A DNA stretch of 64,000 nucleotides, from assembly GCA_037043235.1 (NCBI GenBank), contig JAWRVZ010000051.1:1890001-1954000 (forward strand), in the 5' to 3' direction. Under the pieces are notes generated by a model. That model ran no database searches and had not been told where the DNA came from. It worked only from the letters and a program-made list of their open reading frames with translations. The DNA is from Rhodeus uyekii (lineage: Eukaryota; Chordata; Actinopteri; Cypriniformes; Acheilognathidae). Both the position numbers and the translations under genes were made by a program. This document shows, one piece after another, positions 47,801-62,353 of this stretch; positions within the stretch are counted from its first letter, which is position 1, and each line of letters begins with the position of its first letter.

Positions 47801-50800
47801 TGTTTTGTTTGACGCGCTAACATCAAAATAATTATTTTAATAATAGTATCTGGAACCAAAAAACAAAAAAATAGTCAAATGTATTGTCCCCATTTTTTAA
47901 TCCATAGATAATGAGTCGATTTCAATGATATTTTGACAACTATGCTAGGAAATGTCTCCAGTTTCGATATCAGAAATTTGATTTCCTCAGTTCACACAAT
48001 CTGTGGCATGTTAATGTCAAAATGTAATACTCAGGCTAGTTATTAGTGTCTGAATTGCTATAACTTGGCGGTCAGTGTTAATAATTTAGCTCAGATCTCA
48101 CTGTTACAATAGAATATTGGATACTCAAGTTATACAAGATCTCTCTCACCGTAGTCCGATGTCCCGGGCTGGCCTGATCCTGGTTGACCTTCTGATAGAC
48201 ATTTGGGGTGTTCAGCCATCGAGTCTTCTGCTGTTGTCTCTGGGTGTGGGGATTGAGACGCGGGTGGCCTTGAACCCCGTCCTCATGAAAAGAAAACGAG
48301 GTGACGGTGGCGGGTACCTCCACCTCTCTCCTAGTTCTGGAGCGCTCCAACAGCACTGGGAAACGGTAGGCGTATCCTGTACGGTAACCCTATAGAATGA
48401 GGATCAAATGCTCTAAAGTCAAGTCTAATAGCAATTCAATTACAATGAGGTCAATTGCTCCGACCTAGACAGTCTACATTCTACATTCATTTTTTTAGAT
48501 AAATTTAGACTTTAATTTTTGTCATAATGTCAATTTTATATTACACTTATTCTTTCTTTATCTTATTTACCCTTTTTAATGCTTTTTACTGTTGTTTGCT
48601 ATAGTCAGTTTGTATTTGTCTTTTTCTTGTTATTACTTGTTGCTATTTAATGCTTCAGTAAAACTGTATGTAAACAAGATCCATTTACATTTACTCATTT
48701 AGCAGACGCTTTTATCCAAAGTGACTTACAATTTGAGGAGTATAGAAGCTATTTGTCCAAAGGATACAAAAACACATAAAAGCGCTTACAATACAAAGTT
48801 TCCAACATTCTGAACACAAGAAGCACAAGCATGGGGAATAGAGAAAGGAAGATCCATAATGCTTTTTTAGATATTACCTTTCAAGTAGTGTGTAATATAG
48901 TTGTTTGTGAATATAAAAGGCCTATAAAGTTTCAAAAACAAAAGTGCACCATAAATTTCACAAGTTATCGTCCCCCAAAAGAAAGAACCGATTGTATACT
49001 GCCTGAAACGAGTTGTCAGTAATTTAAATTTATAAATTTATCAGACGCTTTTATCCAAAGCGACTTGCATTGCATTCCCTGGGAATCAAACCCATGACCT
49101 TGGTGTTGCAAGCGCCACTCTCTACTGTTTGGGATAAAGGAAAGCAAGTCTCCAGTCTACTCGAACCTACATAGTTTGAGGGTCAAAGTAGATGTTTTCA
49201 GGCAGCCAATGAGGACCGTAGGAGGGCATTATGCAAATTTGTTACCAAACGCTGTAGTTTCAGCTGAAGCCTAGAAGAGTTTGGTGACATGTTGAAAGAA
49301 GCTGTTTTCCAATCACAACCTGCTTAGCCAAGCTGATCAAGGTCTTGGAAAGGAGAGGTCATTTATCGAACCGTTTCAGACACTGAGAAAAGAGTTGATG
49401 ATGCAATGTATTTTATGAGAATATTTTTTAGTTTTTTGACCATGACCGTGTAAACCTATTGTAGGAGACTCTAAAACCCCATTAGGAACCTTTTACACAG
49501 TATAATAAGGGCACTTTAAATTGAGCTCAACTAACCAGATTGTCCAGGGTCCTCATCAATGCTTCAAACTCATGTTCCCCCAGCCTGCTCTTGTGCATGG
49601 GGCCGAACGTGGATCCGGCCCAACCCACGGTGCCTGTGGCGATGGGCCTGTGAATGTTGCGATCCAGCATGATTAGGTTTTGTTCCCCTCCGGCGCTGCA
49701 CAGTGCTGCCACCTGCAGGACAGCACAACACTGCAGCATGACTCAGTCACACTCCAGCCAACAATACAGCTATTTTTGTTCAGTTTTCACAATCCTTTTT
49801 ATACAGTTTTGACTTTTCCATGACCTTTCCAGTCATTCATGGAGAGATTTACGAATCGTTTTATACTGTGCAGATTGCTTTACCATGTAAAATGATTTGA
49901 ATTTGTGAGTGGTCCAAAACATCAGCACACAAATCACAAATAGAAATAGAAAGCAAAAACTAGAAAAATTGGAAAATATATATTGACTATAAATATTTAC
50001 ACTACAGTTCAAATGTATGGCGTCGGTAAGATAAAAGTGACAAAAGATTTCTATTTCAAATAAATGGTTTCTATTAATCAAACTATTCTGAAAATAAAAT
50101 GCACCACGGTTTTCACAAAAATATAAGGTTTTTGAGCTTTTAGAGTAACAATTATTCACAGGACTAAATTTGAGTAAAAATAAATGTTAAAATATATTAA
50201 AAATAGATTATATATATTTTAAATTATAATAACATTTATTTGATTTTACAGTGTTTTTGATCAAATAAATGCAGCCTTGATATATAACATTTTGTTTCGA
50301 AAATCTTACCTAACCCTAACTTTTGAAAAGTAGTGTATATTTACTATAAATAATTTATATTACAATATACATATACTACAAATACAACCTTTCTGTTCAT
50401 TCTCTTGCACACATCCTTTCACTTGCTCTCTCGCTCTCTGAACACTAGCGTTCCTTCCGTATTTTTCCTGGAATTGTCGTTTGTTTGTCTTTTTTTGCCC
50501 ACCTGTGTTTGACAGGCGGTCTGGACGTGGTAGATTGTGTAAAAGGCCTCCTCCACTGACTCTCCCAGTGCCACGATCCCATGGTTCCTCAACACCAACA
50601 CCTGTACAATAACATTTCATCAACCCTTTCTCTCGCAGCATTGTGTCCAGAGGGAAGTCTCTGTAATCTACGATCTAACCTTGCATGTGGGGCCGAGGCT
50701 CTTCTGGAGTTCCACTCTATCCTCTTCATCCTCCATTACTCCATTATAGTCATAATACGCTACCTCACCCACCAGCAAAGCCTCATGGGATAGCGGTAAC

Positions 50801-53800
50801 AGGCCACACTTCATGGCTGAGACCTACATGAGAAATATATAACTGTTATAGGAGCTGATCATAGCTAAGAGAAATGAGAGAATGCAGTATGAAGTTTCTT
50901 CAACAGCGGTCAGCTCTGAGGATTGCAGGTAATTTGAGATAATGGGCCAGATTTGCTGTTGGGATTTACTAAAGATGCACAGTGAAAAAAACATGAAAAG
51001 TAGAGTATATAAACGGATGGACGGATAGGCGGACAGGTGGATAGACGGATAGACGGATAGGCGGATAGATGGATAGATGGATAGGTGGATAGACGGATAG
51101 GTGGATAGGTGGATAGATGGATAGATGGATAGACGGATAGGTGGATAGACGGATAGGTGGATAGGTGGATAGGTGGATAGGCGGATAGACGGATAGGTGG
51201 ATAGATGGATAGGTGGATAGACGGATAGGCGGATAGATGGATAGGCGGATAGACGGATAGGTGGATAGATGGATAGGTGGATAGGTGGATAGACGGATAG
51301 GTGGATAGATGGATAGATGGATAGATGGATAGGTGGATAGGTGGATAGACGGATAGGTGGATAGATGGATAGATGGATAGATGGATAGGTGGATAGGTGG
51401 ATAGACGGATAGGTGGATAGACGGATAGATGGATAGATGGATAGGTGGATAGGTGGATAGACGGATAGGTGGATAGATGGATAGATGGATAGGTGGATAG
51501 GTGGATAGACGGATAGATGGATAGGTGGATAGATGGATAGGCGGATAGGTGGATAGGTGGATAGACGGATAGGTGGATAGATGGATAGATGGATAGGCGG
51601 ATAGACGGATAGGCGGATAGATGGATAGGTGGATAGGTGGATAGATGGATAGGTGGATAGGTGGATAGGTGGATAGGTGGATAGATGGATAGGTGGATAG
51701 ATGGATAGACGGATAGGTGGATAGATGGATAGGCGGATAGATGGATAGGTGGATAGACGGATAGGTGGATAGATGGATAGGTGGATAGACGGATAGGTGG
51801 ATAGGTGGATAGGTGGATAGACGGATAGGTGGATAGATGGATAGGTGGATAGATGGATAGGTGGATAGGTGGATAGACGGATAGGTGGATAGACGGATAG
51901 ATGGATAGATGGATAGGTGGATAGGTGGATAGACGGATAGGTGGATAGATGGATAGATGGATAGGTGGATAGGTGGATAGACGGATAGATGGATAGGTGG
52001 ATAGATGGATAGGCGGATAGGTGGATAGACGGATAGGTGGATAGATGGATAGATGGATAGATGGATAGGTGGATAGGTGGATAGACGGATAGGTGGATAG
52101 ATGGATAGATGGATAGATGGATAGATGGATAGGTGGATAGGTGGATAGACGGATAGGTGGATAGACGGATAGATGGATAGATGGATAGGTGGATAGGTGG
52201 ATAGACGGATAGGTGGATAGATGGATAGATGGATAGGTGGATAGGTGGATAGACGGATAGATGGATAGGTGGATAGATGGATAGGCGGATAGGTGGATAG
52301 GTGGATAGACGGATAGACGGATAGGTGGATAGATGGATAGGTGGATAGGTGGATAGACGGATAGGTGGATAGATGGATAGATGGATAGATGGATAGATGG
52401 ATAGGTGGATAGACGGATAGGTGGATAGATGGATAGATGGATAGATGGATAGGTGGATAGGTGGATAGACGGATAGGTGGATAGACGGATAGATGGATAG
52501 ATGGATAGGTGGATAGGTGGATAGACGGATAGGTGGATAGATGGATAGATGGATAGGTGGATAGGTGGATAGACGGATAGATGGATAGGTGGATAGATGG
52601 ATAGGCGGATAGGTGGATAGGTGGATAGACGGATAGGTGGATAGATGGATAGATGGATAGGCGGATAGACGGATAGGCGGATAGATGGATAGGTGGATAG
52701 GTGGATAGATGGATAGGTGGATAGGTGGATAGGTGGATAGGTGGATAGATGGATAGGTGGATAGATGGATAGACGGATAGGTGGATAGATGGATAGGCGG
52801 ATAGATGGATAGGTGGATAGACGGATAGGTGGATAGATGGATAGGTGGATAGACGGATAGGTGGATAGGTGGATAGGTGGATAGACGGATAGGTGGATAG
52901 ATGGATAGGTGGATAGATGGATAGGTGGATAGATGGATAGGTGGATAGATGGATAGACGGATAGGTGGATAGACGGATAGGTGGATAGATGGATAGATGG
53001 ATAGATGGATAGATGGATAGGTGGATAGACGGATAGGTGGATAGATGGATAGGTGGATAGATGGATAGGTGGATAGATGGATAGGTGGATAGATGGATAG
53101 ACGGATAGGTGGATAGACGGATAGGTGGATAGATGGATAGGCGGATAGATGGATAGGCGGATAGATGGATAGATGGATAGGCGGATAGGTGGATAGGTGG
53201 ATAGACGGATAGGTGGATAGATGGATAGATGGATAGATGGATAGATGGATAGGTGGATAGACGGATAGGTGGATAGATGGATAGGTGGATAGATGGATAG
53301 ACGGATAGGTGGATAGACGGATAGGCGGATAGATGGATAGGCGGATAGATGGATAGGCGGATAGATGGATAGATGGATAGATGGATAGATGGATAGGTGG
53401 ATAGACGGATAGGTGGATAGATGGATAGATGGATAGACGGATAGGTGGATAGACGGATAGGTGGATAGATGGATAGGTGGATAGATGGATAGACGGATAG
53501 GTGGATAGATGGATAGATGGATAGATGGATAGGTGGATAGACGGATAGGTGGATAGATGGATAGGTGGATAGATGGATAGGTGGATAGATGGATAGACGG
53601 ATAGGTGGATAGACGGATAGGTGGATAGATGGATAGGCGGATAGATGGATAGGCGGATAGATGGATAGATGGATAGATGGATAGGTGGATAGACGGATAG
53701 GTGGATAGATGGATAGGTGGATAGATGGATAGACGGATAGGTGGATAGACGGATAGATGGATAGACGGATAGGTGGATAGATGGATAGATGGATAGATGG

Positions 53801-56800
53801 ATAGGTGGATAGACGGATAGATGGATAGACGGATAGGTGGATAGACGGATAGGTGGATAGATGGATAGACGGATAGGTGGATAGACGGATAGATGGATAG
53901 ATGGATAGGTGGATAGATGGATAGGTGGATAGACGGATAGGTGGATAGATGGATAGGTGGATAGATGGATAGACGGATAGGTGGATAGATGGATAGATGG
54001 ATAGATGGATAGGTGGATAGACGGATAGGTGGATAGATGGATAGACGGATAGGTGGATAGACGGATAGGTGGATAGATGGATAGGCGGATAGATGGATAG
54101 GCGGATAGACGGATAGGTGGATAGATGGATAGGTGGATAGGTGGATAGATGGATAGGCGGATAGGTGGATAGGTGGATAGATGGATAGATGGATAGATGG
54201 ATAGGTGGATAGACGGATAGGTGGATAGATGGATAGGTGGATAGATGGATAGGTGGATAGATGGATAGACGGATAGGTGGATAGACGGATAGGTGGATAG
54301 ATGGATAGGCGGATAGATGGATAGGCGGATAGACGGATAGGTGGATAGATGGATAGGTGGATAGGTGGATAGGTGGATAGACGGATAGGTGGATAGATGG
54401 ATAGATGGATAGGTGGATAGGTGGATAGGTGGATAGGTGGATAGACGGATAGATGGATAGGTGGATAGATGGATAGACGGATAGATGGATAGGTGGATAG
54501 ATGGATAGATGGATAGGTGGATAGGTGGATAGACGGATAGGTGGATAGATGGATAGATGGATAGATGGATAGGTGGATAGACGTATAGGTGGATAGACGG
54601 ATAGGCGGATAGGCGGATAGACGGATAGATGGATAGATGGATACGTGGATTGGTGGATAGGCGGATAGGCGGATAGATGGATAGATGGATACGTGGATTG
54701 GTGGATTGGCAGATAGGCGGATAGATGGATAGGCGGATAGACGGATAGGTGGATAGATGGATAGGTGGATAGGTGGATAGACGGATAGGTGGATAGATGG
54801 ATAGATGGATAGGTGGATAGGTGGATAGACGGATAGATGGATAGGTGGATAGATGGATAGGCGGATAGGTGGATAGGTGGATAGACGGATAGATGGATAG
54901 GCGGATAGACGGATAGGTGGATAGATGGATAGGTGGATAGATGGATAGGTGGATAGATGGATAGGTGGATAGGTGGATAGATGGATAGGCGGATAGATGG
55001 ATAGGTGGATAGACGGATAGGTGGATAGACGGATAGGTGGATAGGTGGATAGATGGATAGGTGGATAGGTGGATAGATGGATAGGTGGATAGGTGGATAG
55101 ATGGATAGGTGGATAGGTGGATAGGTGGATAGGTGGATAGGTGGATAGGTGGATAGATGGATAGGTGGATAGATGGATAGGTGGATAGATGGATAGGTGG
55201 ATAGGTGGATAGATGGATAGGTGGATAGATGGATAGACGGATAGGTGGATAGATGGATAGGCGGATAGATGGATAGGTGGATAGACGGATAGGTGGATAG
55301 ACGGATAGGTGGATAGATGGATAGGTGGATAGATGGATAGATGGATAGGCGGATAGATGGATAGGTGGATAGGTGGATAGATGGATAGGTGGATAGGTGG
55401 ATAGGTGGATAGGTGGATAGGTGGATAGATGGATAGGTGGATAGATGGATAGACGGATAGGTGGATAGATGGATAGGCGGATAGATGGATAGGTGGATAG
55501 ACGGATAGGCGGATAGGTGGATAGATGGATAGGTGGATAGACGGATAGGTGGATAGGTGGATAGATGGATAGGTGGATAGGTGGATAGACGGATAGGTGG
55601 ATAGATGGATAGATGGATAGATGGATAGGTGGATAGACGGATAGGTGGATAGATGGATAGGTGGATAGATGGATAGGTGGATAGATGGATAGACGGATAG
55701 TGGATAGACGGATAGGCGGATAGATGGATAGGCGGATAGATGGATAGGCGGATAGACGGATAGGTGGATACATGGATAGGTGGATAGGTGGATAGGTGGA
55801 TAGACGGATAGGTGGATAGATGGATAGGCGGATAGGTGGATAGACGGATAGGTGGATAGATGGATAGGCGGATAGATGGATAGACGGATAGGTGGATAGA
55901 CGGATAGGTGGATACATGGATAGGTGGATAGGTGGATAGGTGGATAGACGGATAGGTGGATAGATGGATAGGCGGATAGGTGGATAGATGGATAGGTGGA
56001 TAGATGGATAGGTGGATAGATGGATAGACGGATAGTGGATAGACGGATAGGCGGATAGATGGATAGGCGGATAGATGGATAGGCGGATAGACGGATAGGT
56101 GGATACATGGATAGGCGGATAGATGGATAGATGGATAGGTGGATAGACGGATAGGTGGATAGATGGATAGATGGATAGGTGGATAGGTGGATAGACGGAT
56201 AGATGGATAGGTGGATAGATGGATAGATGGATAGGCGGATAGGTGGATAGGTGGATAGACGGATAGGTGGATAGATGGATAGATGGATAGATGGATAGGT
56301 GGATAGACGTATAGGTGGATAGATGGATAGGCGGATAGGCGGATAGACGGATAGATGGATAGATGGATACGTGGATTGGTGGATAGGCGGATAGGCGGAT
56401 AGATGGATAGATGGATACGTGGATTGGTGGATTGGCAGATAGGCGGATAGATGGATAGATGGATACGTGGATTGGTGGATTGGCAGATAGGCGGATAGAT
56501 GGATAGGCGGATAGGCGGATAGGCGGATGAACGGATAGATGGATAGATGGATACGTGGATTGGTGGATTGGCAGATAGATGGATAGGCGGATAGGCGGAT
56601 AGACAGTCACAAGTAATGAAACAATTGGTAAAAACAAACTATTATTTAGTTTTATATTAATATTTTGCACAAATATAAAATAATTTTGCTTAAATGTCAT
56701 TCTTTTTTTTATCAGAGACCCGAGAAACTCTAGAAAACAATGCCTTTTCCGGCACTGTAAGTTGCCGTTTCAGCAATGAGGACTTTACTCAGGAAGTGTG

Positions 56801-57850
56801 TGACGTACAGCAGCTGTGGCTGGAGTGTGGAGGTGCAGCAGGCAGCGGACGTCGGGTCGGGCAGAGTAGATCGCAGAGTGCAAGCTGAACGCAGACAGAT
56901 CCACTGCCAGAGTAGAGCTGCCTTTCTCCACCACCTCCCCCAGAATATTCACCTTCACCTGGACAACATACAGAACACTTGATTGAATACAAAATTCACA
57001 AAATTCAAAACTTGACTTGACTCAAAACTTCATCTGATTCACAAAACTTGATCACAAAATTCATTCACCAGAACTCCTGAAAAAAATCCTCAAACTTGAT
57101 TCATCTGGATCATCCTGAATCTGATCACGTTACTGACATTCTATAATTCAATGAATCAACACACTGGTTGACATTATGAAAGGCCTTTCTTGAAATATAT
57201 CTAAAAAATATCCGTGCAACATTTGAATCAAGATTTTAGAGACAAGTTTACAGTTTATGTAAAGCTTAACCAGGGTTAGGTGCTTCAAGGTCAGTGTTAT
57301 TCACCCATCCTTTCCCTCTGATTTTAGGGATAACTTATGTGTAGGGTTAGGTTTAGAGGCAAGGATATGGTTGGGATCAAATTTTAAGACAGGAATGTTG
57401 TTCTAGGATCAACAGGAACACGTCTCGGCAAAAGCAGGAAGTGTGCATACGTTACTACTATTCCATTGTGCATAAACAACTTTTTTTTATTTAAATCTAT
57501 ATTTATTAATTAAAATTAATAACAGTAAAAATATAAAAAATCAAACATGTATATTATTCCATTATCCCTTTCGTCGACTAAAACTTTGAACTGCATTTTT
57601 ATCCATTACAAGTCACAATTTCATGAGCAAGAATTTCTAATACCTTATTTTTGCAACAATGTACAAAATACAGCCAGAAAAATGTTGAACACACTGAATC
57701 TTTCAGTTTTATCAGCAAATAATACACACAATGTCAAACTGTGATGGCACTCCTTTTTTCAGTGACCTTCATGTGAACGCTTCAGCACAGTGAAACGCTA
57801 TCATCACGAGACATCTTGCAGGACACAAGAGGGACAAGTTCAGATAGTGT

Positions 57851-57886
<36 letters not shown>

Positions 57887-60800
57887 CGACAATCTCTCAC
57901 CAGACTGGACGCAGTCACCTCCCCGTAGGCCAGACCGTTCGGCAACACAAGGAAATGCTCTTGTTCTTTGCTAACACGCATCTGCAGAGAGAGAGAGAGA
58001 GATGTTTTTTCAGGTACACTTACAGGAACAATCTCCCTGGAGCAACGTGAGGTTGAAGGGATAGTTCACCTATAAATGAAAAAATCTGACATTTACTCAT
58101 CCTCATGTTTACCAAACCTGTACAGCTTTTCATAAGATTTTCAGAGATATGACTTATATTTCTGACAGTTTTTCACACAAAGCTATAGTTAGGTTAATTT
58201 GGATGCTTAATATCTCTTTATGTGTTCCATCCATGAATGAAAATAAGTCTTAAGGGTTTGAAATGATATGAGGGTAAGTAATGACAGAATTTTAACTTTT
58301 TAAGTGAACTATCCCTTAAAGAGTCTTGATTTTCAAACTTCTTGTGAAGATCAAAGTAGCAACATTGATAGCAAACTTGATCACAAAATCACTTCCTATT
58401 AGTACAGGATTTTTACACTCAAACCCCTATAGACTTAGCAAAGGAGATATAAAAGGCATGAATAAGTATGCTAATGTAAAGCAGCAAAGATTATTCAGTA
58501 TTTATAATCAGCTTAATGTGCCCCAGACGTGAAAGACTTACTGCCAGCCGTGTGCAGTTATTTAAAGTGCACTATACGTGAACTTACTTTTTTTTATATC
58601 AAAAGCATGGGTTATGTAACAGTTAATAAGCAGACACATATACTACCATTCAAACCTTTAGGGTCAGTATGATTTTCTTTTAAAGAAATATATAGAATGC
58701 ATTAAATTTATCAAAAGTGATCACTATTTTATAACATTACTTTTTTACTGTATATAAATAAAGCCTTGGTGAACGTTAGAATCTCAGACCCCAAACTTTT
58801 GAACAGTTTTAACTTAGGGTGTGTTCTTACTTTTAGTTTGGTTCACTTGTTCCAGACCAAAAACATTTAGTCACGGTCTGTTTAGTGTTCACATTGACAT
58901 TTTAACACCAAACTTGATGACAATCCAGAACAGGACAGCAAACACAGAGAGAATATATAGTGAGCAAAAAAGGCAGGTAATGAGGAAGGACAGGTGGCGC
59001 AAATCAAACCAATAACGAGGAAACAAGATGGGCGGGGTTACACAATGACAGGAGAGAACCAAAGAAGACATGAACACGCAGCCAATGAGAACTCATAAGC
59101 CACGTGTCTATACTAAACAAGACAACATAAAAGCATGCAGACATTGGACACAAGCACAAGACATGACATGAAAGCATGTGGCCGATGTAAACGTACAGAA
59201 CCGCATGCTGCTAAAAACACAACTTACGCGGACAAGCGAGCGCGCAGAACAAGCAAACTCAAAACCACGCGCACTCACAAAACACAGAGCGCATGAGCGA
59301 ACACTCATCTCGCACGCTCACAACAGAACAACACACGGAGCCTGGGTGTCTGCATGCCGAAACACAAAACCGAAACAGGATTAGAATCGGGATCGAACAC
59401 CACACCCTGCACACAAGGCGGATCACGTGGACATGAAAGCGCACGACTCGAGCAAAACATTACAGTAGTCTCAGAGCTCTGCCACAAAACCAAGAAATAA
59501 TTGTACTGAATGTGACAGAGCCCAGACACAAGGTTCGTTTTAATCCAACCAAACCTGCCAAGTATGAACCTTAATCACATTTATTTTCAGACTTCAATAC
59601 AGACAGTTAAATCAATCAAGCTCTGAGATAAAAGTTGCCCAGGGAGCACCGTTCAGGAGTCTTGGCACACTGACAAGTTGTTATGGGCCGTGTTTCCTTA
59701 CTGTGAGGCACGTGTTGGCCAGCTGGGCCCAGCCGTACAGATCCAGCAGACGGTGTACGCTAGCCAGTTTGCAGCGCATCAGTCTCTCCCCCTTCACCAT
59801 GGAGCCCGGCTCCCATCCCTGCAGATCGTTAATGGGGGTCACCATGGTAACGGCTGTACAGGCACGAGGAACAAGAGAAACGGCACAAGTGTGTGTCAAT
59901 GAAAGTCCTAATCATGAAAGAGCAGCACTAGTTAGTTTAAGTGCAGTTTAAGTGGTACGGCAGCCTTTTAATGAAACAAACTGCCAACAGTAGTTCACTT
60001 TCCGCAATAAATTAATTGAGTTTGAAACTTAAACTCCTCTTATTTGAAAGTGTCTGTGTAAAAGAATAATGTTACATGATATGCACAATTTTGAACACGA
60101 TGAAAATTCTCATTGGGCGATTGATAAAACGAATACATTTTTGTATATGATAACAATACATATTACATTAGAAGATAAAATGAAAGAATATAGATAATTA
60201 ATAAGCAGAGAAATATGCAGAATTTATATAAAATGTAGTGTAAACGTCACAAGCAGAACAAACGTCATTTGTAAAAAATGAAGATTAAAATAAAGGTTCT
60301 TAATGCAATAGAAGAACCATTTTTTAAAGAAACAGTTTTTGTCTTACATTTTAATAATCTAAATTAGTGTTCCACGATTCTGGATAAATTGAGAATCACC
60401 TTTTATTAATATAAATGAATGAACGATTCAATGACTCACTCATAAAAATGACACTTTTGAACACATCTCTAAATGTATGATTCAATGACATTTTTTTCAG
60501 TCACTTGTTGCTATTTACCGGAGCAATGATGTAATTTATGTTGTTTTTGAAGATATATGCATCATTGTTTATAACAGAACTATAAACCATAAACTTCTAT
60601 CCTAGTACTTCTGTGATCATTTGAATTATTGATACTGAGTGGTTTATAAGCCGTTTCATATATTATGCATTTCAACACATGATAGCTCTCATCACAGCAG
60701 TGCCAAAACAGATCTGAATGATCACTGTGATCAGACTACTTCAAATATTAAAGCTAAATCAATGTCATTTAGGAATAAGATTGTCGGTGATTGAATTGAG

Positions 60801-61731
60801 ATGGCAATCTTTTAACGATTAATTGAGCAGCTAAATAATCTTGTTCCACTGACTTCGTGCCTTTGAAAGTTTCCATGAATGTTAAAGGCTCTTCATGGAT
60901 CCATCAATGCCACTAAAGAGGCTTTATTTTGATTATGGCACATTACAGTACGTACTGGATGGAGCGACGGGCAGGGCGGCCGGAGATCCGTGAGTGGCCA
61001 TGAAGTCTACGATCTGTCTGAGAGCCCACAGATTAGAGGAACTTCCCTCTTTCTTCATCTGCTCCTGAATCAGCACATCCAGCTCCTCTCTGAAGGACTA
61101 ACACAAATAAGATTCAGTCATTTAGCGATACAATGCAATAGTACCAACAAATAAAGGAAAATGCACATTGGTTGATTGGTGCTTGATAAATAACATGTCC
61201 ATGATTTTTTTTAAAGCATAATTTTGGGTGAAAATGTACATGCATGTTTCAGGAAAAGTGTTATTATTATTGACTGTGACTAGGACTATAGTTAGACTGT
61301 AACTAATAGACTGTAACTAGTCTAGTGATACATGAAATAAAGGAAAAATGTTCTGTAAAATACACCACTTTTCAAAAACACAGTAAAAATTTTAATATTA
61401 TTAAATGACAATTTAAAATAACTTCATATATTTACGCAGTTATTTGCAACTCATGAAAACAGATGTGCTGCACAATACCTCTTCGGAAACCACGTTTTGT
61501 TTTTCGGAAACCACTCTCACTTTTGATTAACTTAATGCACCCTGGCTGATTAAAAGTATGAATTTCTTTAAAAACATATCTTATAATCTTGCAATCTAGC
61601 AAAACTTTATTAAAGCTTAAAAAAAAATTAACTTTTAGGCTTTGGTTGTACAGAAAAGAAACACTGTATCATTTGTCTGCATGACACATTTGTCTGCATG
61701 ATAATGAAAACATATTTTGACAGTCTTTGCA

Positions 61732-61774
<43 letters not shown>

Positions 61775-62301
61775 CATGCAAACATACATAAATGAATATG
61801 CGCTATTAAGCATTACATTCTGAACGGTGAACCAACAGAAGACTAACATCGATGATACTTTTTAAAGTTTTAACATTTAAAGTTCTCAAAAAGTGTTTAC
61901 AGTAAAAAAGCTACAAAAAATCTTCAAATCCAAGTTTGAATGGTGTGCTTTAAGAGGTTTCTGATGAATGTTTGAGGATTACCAATGTATTCTTCATTTG
62001 AACTATAACACTGTAACAATTATGCAAGAATCAGAAGATGTTTTAAAAGTTTTAAATTAAGCATTAAACACTGCTGTCACAAACAAACAGTATAACAGAC
62101 ATAAAGCCCACATGAATAAAACATTTATGAACATACGGAAACGAACAGCAGGAAGAATATTTGAATTGCAGGTTCCAGTGCAGTCCGCAAGAGAGAAAGA
62201 TTGAATTAATCATCTTCATTCTGTCCTTCATACAACGTTCTCTCCATTCTAAGTGTTTTTATTGTTTTGCACCAACACCTAAAACTCTCTGCACTATCTA
62301 T

Positions 62302-62353
<52 letters not shown>

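Larger units (their letters stand above)
48390..49535. other. add2 intron with SINE and repeat
   Basis: Holds a dispersed repeat (about 48685-48800: CAGACGCTTTTATCCAAAG), an inverted SINE (49034-49142) and the 49262-49515 repeat. No exon seen. Confidence 0.55.

Noticed and set aside
50824..56700. Very long minus-strand open frames (over 1,700 residues) rich in Tyr, Pro, Ser, Ile, Leu
   Set aside because: They are the translation of the 8-bp GGATAGRY array, whose complement has no stop in any frame. No domain, no codon bias, and the array lies within an add2 intron.
58885..59525. Several overlapping open frames in a CA/GC-rich stretch
   Set aside because: Open in multiple frames on both strands because of composition; looks like a dispersed repeat in an add2 intron.
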